Below are positions 1 through 8,800 of a stretch of 64,000 nucleotides of DNA, piece after piece; position 1 is the stretch's first letter, and every line of letters starts with the position of its first letter. The position numbers were made by a program, and so were the translations under genes. Under the pieces are notes generated by a model. That model was not told the DNA's origin. It was given only the letters and a program-made list of their open reading frames with translations, and ran no database searches. The stretch comes from Haematococcus lacustris (lineage: Eukaryota; Chlorophyta; Chlorophyceae; Chlamydomonadales; Haematococcaceae): assembly GCA_030144725.1 (NCBI GenBank), contig JASKMD010000003.1:10660855-10724854 (forward strand). The letters are read 5' to 3'.

Positions 1-230
1 CTGCAGTGCATGAGCAGCAGCAGCAGGCTGCAATGCATGAGCAGCAACTGCAGGCTGCAGTGCATGAGCAGCAGCAGCAGGCTGCAGTGCATGAGCAGCA
101 GCAGCAGGCTGCAATGCATGAGCAGCAGCTGCAGTGCATGAGCAGCAGCAGCAGGCTGCAGTGCATGAGCAGCAGCAGCAGGCTGCAATGCATGAGCAAC
201 AGCAGCAGGCTGCAATGCATGAGCTCCCCT
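1..230 (+). repeat. 27-bp CAG-rich minisatellite (array 1)
   Basis: About eight units of a 27-bp repeat built around TGCATGAGCAGCAGCAGCAG followed by GCTGCA. Read on the + strand it encodes a nine-residue M-H-E-Q-Q-Q-Q-A-A repeat, but all frames are low complexity and no gene context supports expression. The same repeat occurs in reverse orientation at 3714-3990, so the two arrays flank the first 4 kb as an inverted pair. Confidence 0.9.
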
Positions 231-507
231 CCTCCACCCTTCTCTTGCTGTCCCTTGTCATGGTGTTGAGCACTTGCGTTGAGCAGGTGTGCACCACAAT
301 AGCCTCCCCCCCCCCCCCCCCGCAGCCATGAGCCATCTCCATGAGCAGCAGCCATGAGCAGTACCCAAGAGCAGATGCAAAAGCAACAAGCAGGAGGCGC
401 TTGGAGCGGCAGCCAGGACTTCCGGTGAGTGCACATGCTGATGTGGTGTCAGCCTAATCTGCTTGATTATGGACATGCATGTCTGCTTGCTGGCTGTTGT
501 TTGCTTG

Positions 508-1370
508 CAGTTGTCGATAGCTGGGGCATGACAAGAGTGGCATGGCTTGGTGGTTGCAAGCAAGGCGGTAGCGGCGTAGGGCAGCAACCAACAAGGAGCC
601 CGCACCCCGTACCCCTCCCCCATCCCACCACCACCACTTCCGAGTCTGCCACCCACCTACCCTCCTCCCCTCTCCTCTCCCCCACCCCACGGCATCTAGC
701 AGCCCTTGGAGTAGCAGCCTGGAGCTGGTAGCATAGAGCAGACAGCATGGAGCGGGCAGCATGGAGCGGGTGGTGCTGCCAGTGGTAACGGTGCTGCATC
801 TAGTGCTGTTGTTGTTGCTGCTGCTTGAGCTGCTGAGCAGCCTAGTAGTAGCAACCAACCCACAGGACATGGGGCAGGGGCAGCAAGTCACCTCCTTCCC
901 CCCCTCCCCTCACCCTCACCCCACGGCTCACGCTGCAGCCCCCTCCCTACCCCACCCAGCAGCCCTTGGCGTACCAGCTTGGAGCGACAGGGATAGGTGC
1001 ACCTAGCAGCAAGCTCTGCTGCTTATGGAGCATGGCCGGCTGCTTGTCTGGCTGCGGCACATGATTGTTGTGTGCAAGGAGGCATGCGGTGAGCCTGAGC
1101 CGCATGGTGAGGCTGAGTCAGGGCAGCTGCAGCAGTCATTGCAGTTAGGGCGGTTGTTCAATATCAAACAACACATGCAAAGGCTACACATACAACTTGT
1201 ATACATACAACACTTACCAATTGTAACACCCTTGTAATCCCTTGTAACATGGTGGCCATGTAATGTTATCCAATCCATGGTAACATGGTGGCCATGTAAT
1301 GTTATCCAATTATGTAATTCCTAACCGTTGAGAGCTAACCTAACTAGACTTCCAGAGTCACCTAGTCCCA
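508..1370. repeat. Dispersed repeat, copy A (inverted relative to 49060-50163)
   Basis: This segment is homologous, in reverse orientation, to 49060-50163. Shared landmarks are GCAGTTGTCGATAGCTGGGG at one end, the purine/pyrimidine-rich middle, the block around GCGTACCAGCTTGGAGC, and the TGTAA-rich block near 1220-1320. Copy A carries an intact TA at 994-995 where copy B carries a 239-bp MITE. No transposase or reverse transcriptase is visible, so the class of the repeat is unknown. The multiple TGTAA words resemble the algal poly(A) signal, which could mean a copied 3' UTR; that is speculative. Confidence 0.8.
1245..1310. repeat. Direct duplication, 30-bp units spaced by 36
   Basis: Units at 1245-1274 and 1281-1310 are identical and read TAACATGGTGGCCATGTAAT then GTTATCCAAT. 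Each unit contains a TGTAA word. The duplication lies inside dispersed-repeat copy A, and copy B has only one clear unit. Confidence 0.85.
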
Positions 1371-1672
1371 ACCTATGCATACCTATGCATGTAACCAGCC
1401 GCATCCCTAGGTGCCTATCTCCTGGTTGGAATAGTAGCTCTTTGCTAAAGCCCAGGCCAAGTAGGAAGGGCCGCGCCTAAGCCTAAGCCTTTCCAGCCTA
1501 AACACTGCTAGCACCGCCCTGCCTCCTAGCCAACACAACTGCTGTGGTACAATCCGATGTAAGCCAACACAGTTGGTGTGGTTGATGTCAGCCAACACAG
1601 TTGATGTCAGCCAACACGACTACCGTAGTGACTGTGACACACTGTGGACACCACCCCGCCTTACCACTAGCT

Positions 1673-2371
1673 GGTGGTGTTGTCCATACAAGGAGCATGT
1701 GGCGCACCACACCCTAGCATGTGGCTGGATCTGGTGAGCCTCCACTATAGGTACCGTCCGTAGTCCAGCTAGCTGTGACACATTGGGTGTGGATCACTGC
1801 CAGGCCTGCACTTGCTAGGCATGACCGTGATGCATACATGCAAAGGGGGTATGTAGAAGGTGGCTACCATGTTTGCAGCATTAGCGCATCACCGCGTGGT
1901 GGTGTTGTCCATACAAGGGGCATGTGGCGCACCACACCCTAGCATGTGGCTGGGTCTGGTGAGCCTCCACTATAGGTACCGTCCGTAGTCCAGCTAGCTG
2001 TGACACATTGGGTGTGGATCACTGCCAGGCCTGCACTTGCTAGGCATGACCGTGATGCATACATGCAAAGGGGGTATGTGGAAGGTGGCTACCATGTTTG
2101 CAGCATTAGCGCATCACCGCGTGGTGGTGTTGTCCATACAAGGGGCATGTGGCGCACCACACCCTAGCATGTGGCTGGATCTGGTGAGCCTCCACTATAG
2201 GTACCGTCCGTAGTCCAGCTAGCTGTGACACATTGGGTGCGGATCACTGCCAGGCCTGCACTTGCTAAGAATGGCCGTGATGCATACATGCAAAGGGGGT
2301 ATGTAGCAGGTGGCTACCACGTTCGCAGCATTAGCGCAAGACCGCGGGGTGGTGTTGTCCATACAAGGGGC
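1673..2371. repeat. 225-bp tandem satellite, three units plus a partial fourth
   Basis: Units begin with GGTGGTGTTGTCCATACAAG at 1673, 1898, 2123 and 2348, giving an exact 225-bp period with no length change. Sequence divergence between units is a few percent (for example CTAGGCATGACC versus CTAAGAATGGCC). The fourth unit breaks off about 24 bp in. No conserved open frame runs through the unit. The preceding 1550-1620 holds short degenerate repeats of GCCAACACAGTTG. Confidence 0.92.
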
Positions 2372-3340
2372 GTAAGTATTATATGTGATTGCGATTCATT
2401 GCTCATGACCACCACTGTCACCAATACATCTTCATCTTACATCTTCTTCATTACATCTTGACCATTCACTGCTTACAAATCATGGTGTGTGGCATGGAAT
2501 TGAACGGAAGCTCAGGACAGCCATGCTGCTTATTGCTGATACAGGGCTGCATTGCCACACATACAACCTGCTGTCCATGCATGCTGCTCATGGACTACAA
2601 CCTGCTGCTGCTGCTCATGCACTGCAGCCTAGGCGGTGGCTGTGTTGTGGCGGGTAGGGGGAAAATGGAAGGGAAGAGGAGGTGCCCGTCAGACCTGCAA
2701 CCAAGGGACGTGCACGTGAGGGAGGGGGATCAGGGCTGGGTATTGGGTGTCAGTCACTTACTGGCAGGCAATTGGCCATGAGATGACGAATGAGAGGGGG
2801 CAGGGAGAAGAGGGAGAAGAGGGGGCTTGCTCCTAGCTGCTGGGTAGGGTAGGGAGGTGGGGGGTTAGGGGAGGCAGGTAGGGGAGGGAGGTGAGGGGGA
2901 GATGAGGAGGACGAAGTGGGGGCGCAGGAGACTGGGAGGTGTTGGTAATGGTACAGGGTTAGGAAGGGGCCAAGGAATAGGAGTGTGCTTGTTAGACCTG
3001 CAACAAGCAAGAGGCATGCTTGTTATCAACAATCAAGGACATGCATGACTAGAGGTGGGCAGGCTGGCCAAACACGCCAGCGACGCCTGGCTGCCGCTCC
3101 TGGCTGGGCTGGGGACGAGGCAAGGGCGGAAACGGAACTGGGCATTTCACCTACCACAACATTAAGGTGACATCACAACATTAACATAAGAACACAACAC
3201 AACAGCAATGTTGGCTCATGCTCAAGGCTGTTGCCAGACTGCTGGCAAGCATGGAGGCATGGCTGCAACAGCCTATGCTAGCGCCACACACCTGCTGCCT
3301 TGACCTGGGCAATCAACATGTCATGGACATGTCATAAGGT
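2372..3340. other. Repeat-rich intergenic sequence, no gene seen
   Basis: This stretch contains short low-complexity open frames on both strands, purine-rich GGGAGG tracts (2770-2930) and CTG-rich patches. I see no recognisable protein motif, RNA gene or transposon end. Confidence 0.6.
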
Positions 3341-3348
3341 TGGGCTCA

Positions 3349-3440
3349 GCTGCCGCTCCTGGCTGCTGCTCCTGGCTGCTGCTCCTGGCTGTTGCTCCTG
3401 GCTGCTGCTCCTGGCTGCTGCTCCTGGCTGCTGCTCCTTG
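3349..3440. repeat. 13-bp minisatellite
   Basis: About seven copies of CTCCTGGCTGCTG with single-base variants. Because 13 is not a multiple of three, translation cycles through all frames, which argues against coding use. Confidence 0.85.
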
Positions 3441-3713
3441 CTCCTTCTAGCGGCTGCTCACGGCTACTCTGGGGAGGGGAGGGGAGGGGCAATGGGGAAG
3501 GAGGGTATCATTAAACTGGGGCTGGGCTGGGCGTGGGGAGTTTGTTGACGGATTGGGAGGGGGTGGGCATATAGGGAAGGGGGGGGGAGGGGCCAGTGGT
3601 GGTAGTGGGAAAGGGGAATGGGTGTGGCCATTACAACCTGCAGCAAACAAGGGCATGCTAGCGGTCAGACTAGGTATATAAAGCCACATAGTTGCAAGGG
3701 ATAGCCACTTACC

Positions 3714-3990
3714 GTGTGCACTGCAGCACATGTCCTCCAGCCTGCTGCTGCTGCTCATGCACTACAGCCTGCTGCTGCTGCTCATGCACTGCAGCCTGCA
3801 GCTGCTGCTCATGCATTGCAGCCTGCTGCTGTTGCTCATGCATTGCAGCCTGCTGCTGCTGCTCATGCACTGCAGCCTGCTGCTGCTGCTCATGCATTGC
3901 AGCCTGCTGCTGCTGCTCATGCACTGCAGCCTGCTGCTGCTGCTCATGCACTGCAGCCTGCACTGCAGCCTGCTGTTGCTCATGCACTGC
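3714..3990 (-). repeat. 27-bp CAG-rich minisatellite (array 2, inverted)
   Basis: About ten units of the reverse complement of the 1-230 repeat, including one shortened unit near 3955. A TATATAAAG word lies about 40 bp upstream at 3674, but no credible gene follows it. Confidence 0.9.
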
Positions 3991-5020
3991 AGCATATACA
4001 CTTGTGTACCGCAGTTGCTGCGTCCTTGCTGCGTCTTGTAGCGTTCGTCGCTCGTCGTGTATACTTGGAAATGCCCGGACTCGAAATGCGAGCTCGGAAC
4101 TGAGGACTAAACTGAACTGGGCACACAGCCACGAGCTTACATTCGTTAATGCGGGTGGCTCTGGGGCATTGTCCTGGTCAGCCTGAGGCTCTGCGTTACG
4201 AGCTGGTGGGTGCTAACCACGCCGTTTAGGTGCGTTTCTTAAGCCCTTGCTGGGTCGCATTGAAGGGCCTGCAGCTGGGTCGCTACTAATGGCGCTGCAT
4301 CTGGGTCGCTTCTAATAGCGCTGCAAACATCCTGCTGATGCCCTCTTCACTGCAGCAACAATCCTCGACGGAGGACGGGCAGAGCGGGCAGGCAGGGCGG
4401 AGTGGGCGGTTGGCGGTTGGGCAAATGTACCCCTTTCCCTGCCAACAAAAAAGGTACTATTTGGGTACATTTTTCCGGGAGACCTGATTGCACTGCATTG
4501 CTCTGCTTCAGCTGGTTGTAGAGGTCGAGGACAGAGACTGTCTTTTTCTTGTGCTGTTGTGTCCAACCACGAGCTTCGGCTGGAGGATGTGGGTCTTGGG
4601 TGTCGGGTGTAGGACTGACAGGCGTAGCCATAGCGCTAGTGGCGCTGATGGGTGCCGCCGGTGGGCCGGTGAGGTATTAATATCTCGTTCAAATTCCTCA
4701 GGGTATTAATACCTGGGTATTATTAATATCTGGCCGGGAACGCCCTAGTACTCAGGAGAGGAGAGGAAAATGATGTCCTTGCCAAGCGGCTGCCGTTCAG
4801 CCAACGGCAAGCGGTTTACATCATTTATTCACCTTACATCATTTTTTCATCAGCTCAAACTGCATACCTTGCAAAAATCCCATTGCATTATGAGGAAGAC
4901 AACGCCACGTCAGCTGATGCATGCACTGACATTCTTAGACAAGTCATGCACCTCTCGTAACTTGTAAACTTTTGAGACCAAGCTTGTGATTCTTTATACT
5001 TAATACTTAATACTTGTAAC
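3991..5020. other. Intergenic sequence left of the 2.1-kb transposon
   Basis: It contains a 26-bp direct duplication around 4273-4325 (CTGGGTCGCT... repeated), an AT-rich patch with repeated GTATTAATA words at 4675-4735, and one possible small protein (4347-4631, minus). It ends at the TCTT target duplication at 5021-5024. Confidence 0.6.
4347..4631 (-). CDS. Possible small protein or exon, unrecognised
   Basis: A 94-codon frame starts at an ATG (4631) and has a less repetitive composition than its surroundings. A Pro-rich start is followed by a charged segment with HKKKTVSVLDLYNQLKQ around residues 27-43. I recognise no family. It could be a fragment of a mobile-element protein or a chance frame, and no promoter or intron signals help decide. 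Confidence 0.22.
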   Translation of the reverse strand: MATPVSPTPDTQDPHPPAEARGWTQQHKKKTVSVLDLYNQLKQSNAVQSGLPEKCTQIVPFLLAGKGVHLPNRQPPTPPCLPALPVLRRGLLLQ

Positions 5021-5024
5021 TCTT

Positions 5025-5174
5025 GGTCACCCCGGCCATTGGTCCCGCCAACCCGTGACAGGCCTGCGCATCGCACCACGCGCTATTAAAGGGTAGCTGA
5101 GGCTATCGCGGTAAGTCACGCGCGCTGAAACTCGCGTTTTGGACTGAAGCCTTGTCCCAGTACACCGCCCGCCA
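5025..5174 (+). repeat. Left terminal inverted repeat (150 bp)
   Basis: Begins GGTCACCCCGG and ends GCCCGCCA; matches the right TIR base for base in reverse complement. Confidence 0.95.
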
Positions 5175-5517
5175 CCAGGTCGAAAACTGAGAAAGCGCAA
5201 ACAAGCAGCGACCCAGCTACAAGAGCAGGGAAGCGAGGCGCTCCGTGGCATCCGTAGCAAAGTTCGCACTAAAGAGGCAGCCTCGCAGTACTGCGGAGTA
5301 GGCCATCGCAGTGCGCCATGTCACCGAGCCATGCCATTACACCACGAGACTGAGTCTCGCCACGCTTCGCACAAGTCGGTTCAAGTTGGGTGCATGGCAC
5401 TCTTAACGTTTTCGGCTCTATTGGCTCACTTTCTCCATTGGCTCAGTTTCTCTATCGGCTCAGTTGTGCTATTCTGGATTCGTTGCTGCTGCTGGTTTCA
5501 ATCGAAGGTGCTTTGCC

Positions 5518-6213
5518 TTACATGTCATTTGCCTCGTCATCCCCCACTTCAGCCAACTGATCCTCCTCCATCTCTTGCTCCCACCTCAGATGTTCCAAGA
5601 TGTCAGCCCTAAGCAATGGCTTCTTCTGCGTCAACCTCTTGCCCTTCCACCCCAAGCAATGCAAAGCTGCCTGTGTCACAGCTGCTGACTGATCCTTCCC
5701 ATCTGTCAATATGTACACAGTCTCCTCCCGGTACTCATCTCTGTCATTCCTAAAGTATGCACATGCTACAAAGATGCCCACATTGTGATCCAGGGTCAGC
5801 TGCCGCTTGACACCCTGCAGCTGCTGCTGGTCCACAGCCAGCTGGTGCAAGGCACCCTGCAGCTGCTCCTGATCCAGGGTCAGCTGCCGCTTGACACCCT
5901 GCAGCTGCTGCAGGTCAAGAGCCAGCTGGTGCTGGGCACCCTTCAACTGCTGCTGGTCCAGGCTCAGCTGGTGCTGGGCACCCTTCAACTGCTGCTGGTC
6001 CAGGCTCAGCTGGTGCTGGGCACCCTTCAACTGCTGCTGGTCCAGGCTCAGCTGGTGCTGGGCACCCTGCAGCTGCTGCTGGTCCACAGCCAGCTGGTGC
6101 TGGGCACCCTGCAGCTGCTGCTGGTCCACAGCCACCTGGCGTTGGGCACCCTGCAGCAGCTGCTGGTCCACAGCCAGCTGGTGCTGGGCACCCTGCAGCT
6201 CCTGCTGGTCCAT
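5518..6213 (-). CDS. Coiled-coil repeat protein inside the TIR transposon
   Basis: A 231-residue frame starts at ATG 6213 and ends TAA at 5518. Residues 1 to about 143 are ten tandem copies of a 14-residue unit of the form [14 protein letters not shown] (42-bp period). The heptad-like spacing and Gln/Leu content predict a long coiled coil. The last ~85 residues are different and non-repetitive (start [20 protein letters not shown], end acidic [10 protein letters not shown]). I recognise no domain. The stop overlaps a TGTAA word, the poly(A) signal used by many green algae. Being wholly inside the TIRs, it is either an accessory protein of the transposon or a captured host gene fragment; upstream exons toward 6.6 kb are possible. 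Confidence 0.5.
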   Translation of the reverse strand: MDQQELQGAQHQLAVDQQLLQGAQRQVAVDQQQLQGAQHQLAVDQQQLQGAQHQLSLDQQQLKGAQHQLSLDQQQLKGAQHQLSLDQQQLKGAQHQLALDLQQLQGVKRQLTLDQEQLQGALHQLAVDQQQLQGVKRQLTLDHNVGIFVACAYFRNDRDEYREETVYILTDGKDQSAAVTQAALHCLGWKGKRLTQKKPLLRADILEHLRWEQEMEEDQLAEVGDDEANDM

Positions 6214-7001
6214 GCTTGACTGTTGTGGTGTTGCAAGGGCTGTTTCAAGGGCTGGCAGCTCGGTAGGGCTCTGCAGGGTGAAGGGTGGAGGAGGAGGATG
6301 TTAAGGTATGGGTTCCCGCCACAATGGTGGATTCCGCCACAATGGAGGTGTCCGCCACTGCCATTGCCACTACTTACCAGCTTGGCACGTATCGCTTTAT
6401 GGTGTGCCAGTGCAGCGCGACGTCGGGGTCCATGACGGCCCATCGCAAATTTCACAGGACACAGTGCGAGAAATGCAACGATGAGGGCGCCCAAGGGCAG
6501 CACAGGGTCCACACCGTCGGGGATGCACCCAAGGACGCCGCCAATCGCTCACTGTAATGAGATTGCCCCATGCCACATTCACCCTCTGCCATATTTTGTT
6601 ATTGTATGTACCAAACTAGGTGATGGAGCATGCCTGGGGGTACATCCCGGAATGTAGACTCGCCTAGCTGTCCGACAAAGGTGTAAGCACGCGGATAGGA
6701 CCACTGACCGAAAAGTTAAAGGACTTGAACGAAGCCCCGAAATGATGGGGTCTAGGCTTCAGCAGAGTGCACGGTAGTGAAACAAAGTCCACGCACAGTG
6801 CTGCTGACACCTCAGTGAGATGCTCTGCATGCTTGGAGGCAGGGTCAGGCAGGTCTCGCGCCAGGTGTCAGGAAGGGCCCGGGCCATGAGGGGTCCCGAC
6901 CCAACCCAGGGAATCTTGCGCTTCGACCTGCGACCCACGTACGGTGGCACCCCGTTGAGCCCCAGGCTGCAGCGAGCGACCATGTTCACAGTCCGCGGGA
7001 A

Positions 7002-7151
7002 TGGCGGGCGGTGTACTGGGACAAGGCTTCAGTCCAAAACGCGAGTTTCAGCGCGCGTGACTTACCGCGATAGCCTCAGCTACCCTTTAATAGCGCGTGG
7101 TGCGATGCGCAGGCCTGTCACGGGTTGGCGGGACCAATGGCCGGGGTGACC
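7002..7151 (-). repeat. Right terminal inverted repeat (150 bp)
   Basis: Exact reverse complement of 5025-5174; followed by TCTT (7152-7155), matching the TCTT before the left TIR. Confidence 0.95.
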
Positions 7152-7155
7152 TCTT

Positions 7156-8800
7156 GAATCAAACTCAGTGCATATCAGTATTCCATACGGCCATGCAGCA
7201 TACTGGCTGACAGCTCTAGCTTATCAACCATTACCATGCACTAGGTGGTTTGGGCCATGGCCTCTACCTACCTAATGATAGATGTATGGACACGACTATT
7301 GTGCTACCCCATATGGGCGGCACCAGGCACGTCCTGAGCACGTCACCAGGAACTCTGCGCGTCCCACTGTTTGCATGAGAAATGTAGTGGAATGTGGAAT
7401 GTAGACAGTGACTTCGTGGTTGGGCCATGGAGGCAGCACCACTTTTTCCTCACGGTGGCCTGCAGCATTGCGTGTGAGCGAGGACAGTGGGCTCCCGACA
7501 GTGACTTTATAAGTGTGGGCCATTTGAGGCAGCACCACTTCATCCTTGTGGTGGACCAGCCTGCAGCTTTGCTGGTGGCCAAGGATTGTAGGCGCTGGCC
7601 CCTACAGGTGGTGGGCCAGTGTCGGGCGCACGAGCCATGTGGCAGATGTCAGGACAACATCAGGACAGCTCAGTTCAGCATGTGGTGCCGGTGATGGCGT
7701 GACAGCCTGCACCATGTGGTGCCCTGTGTGTGCATGGTGCCGCCAGGGAGCAGCACAGGAGCCAGGGCAGCTGGTCACGAGAGGAGCCAGAGCAGCCGCA
7801 GCCTCACACTGCACAATGACACCAGGGCAGGTCAGCCAGCAGCAGCCAGGGGCTGCAGGTCGCCCCTGATCCACACTGCCTAGCTTGGCTGGACTGGCCT
7901 GGAATGCTCAGCAGCAAACAGCAGCAGTAGTCTCGACCAGTCTAGCGCCAAACAAAGACCATGCTTCAAGCATGCCCTGCCCTACTTGCCCCATGTAGCT
8001 CATCACATGTCATCGTCTCAAGGAGGTCTTGCTAACCCCCCAACGACTCTTGCGCTCAAGTGCCACGATGTAGCAGCGTGTTGTTGGCAGCGGCTCACCA
8101 GGGCGTGTCAATGTCAGCAGTAGGACCGGCTAGGCGGCAGTCACCAGGATTGTTGAGTTGGCTACCGCTCCCCTCCCTAGGAGCACCTACAGGCGGGGGG
8201 CAGAAGTGCAGTGTGAGGTTCCTCCCCCTCACTCCCCCTTGGCTCCCCCTCACTGGCTCCCCTCACTGCCTCTCAATGGCCTCAATGACAACAGCCCGTG
8301 GCAATTGCGTCAAGTTGACAAGCCAAACCACTGACATCCAGCCAGCAGCCAGGCACAGGTGGTTGCAGAGCAGCGGTGCCAAGTGGTGGCGGCCTTGGAC
8401 ACATGGAGGCACATGCCAAAGCAACCCTTGCCTCCAAATACCGGTCCATGTCCTTATGACAGCAGGCAGACAGTGTTGAACCTGCCAGTCAGCTCCCTCT
8501 GGCCTCCAAACACCAGTTGGAGTCCAAGTTAGCAGCAGCCAGCAGCCGCCTGTCACAGGTGAGACTGAGAGCACAGCAGTGGTGAGCAGCAGGGCAGGGC
8601 TGTGCAGGCTGTGTGGCCCCGGGACCCTGCCCCTGCCGCTGCCTGGGGCCCGCTCACCAGCCAGTAGGTCAGGCCATTGGTCAGGGTGGTGGTCAGCCTG
8701 GACAGCTGTGAGCCAAAGGAGCAGGAAGGTGAGGCGTCATCATTGAAACCCACCTGCGCAGGCAAATGGGCACCAATGCATCCGTTGCCTAGCACCCCCC
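7156..8800. other. Intergenic sequence or unresolved 3' part of the minus-strand gene
   Basis: It contains a diverged direct duplication: 7401-7468 and 7497-7570 both run ACAGTGACTT... to GGCAGCACCACTT and then CTGCAGC. The remainder is CA/TG-rich with no recognisable domain. Terminal exons of the gene at 8800-12625 could extend here but I cannot place them. Confidence 0.5.

Larger units (their letters stand above)
5025..7151. mobile_element. 2127-bp DNA transposon with 150-bp perfect TIRs and TCTT target duplication
   Basis: The ends are exact inverted repeats: 5025-5174 and the reverse complement of 7002-7151 are identical over all 150 bp. They start GGTCACCCCGGCCATTGGTC. The element is flanked by TCTT at 5021-5024 and 7152-7155, a 4-bp target duplication. 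The interior holds one ATG-initiated ORF with a coiled-coil repeat (5518-6213, minus) and no recognisable DDE transposase, so it is probably non-autonomous or carries captured host sequence. A 4-bp duplication with long TIRs is compatible with several superfamilies (for example Chapaev- or Sola-like); I cannot assign one. Identity of the TIRs suggests recent activity. Confidence 0.88.

Noticed and set aside
1..331. Open frames of 65-87 codons encoding Met-His-Glu-Gln repeats
   Set aside because: They are translations of the 27-bp minisatellite, open in several frames, and lack any unique coding sequence or gene context.
3692..4186. Cys/Ser-rich 164-codon frame downstream of a TATATAAAG word
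   Set aside because: It is the inverted minisatellite read in another frame. The TATA-like word alone does not make a promoter.
5140..5175. Resemblance of GTACACCGCCCGCC to the 3' end of small-subunit rRNA
   Set aside because: The similarity is limited to about ten bases and the sequence is part of the transposon TIR; no rRNA context follows.
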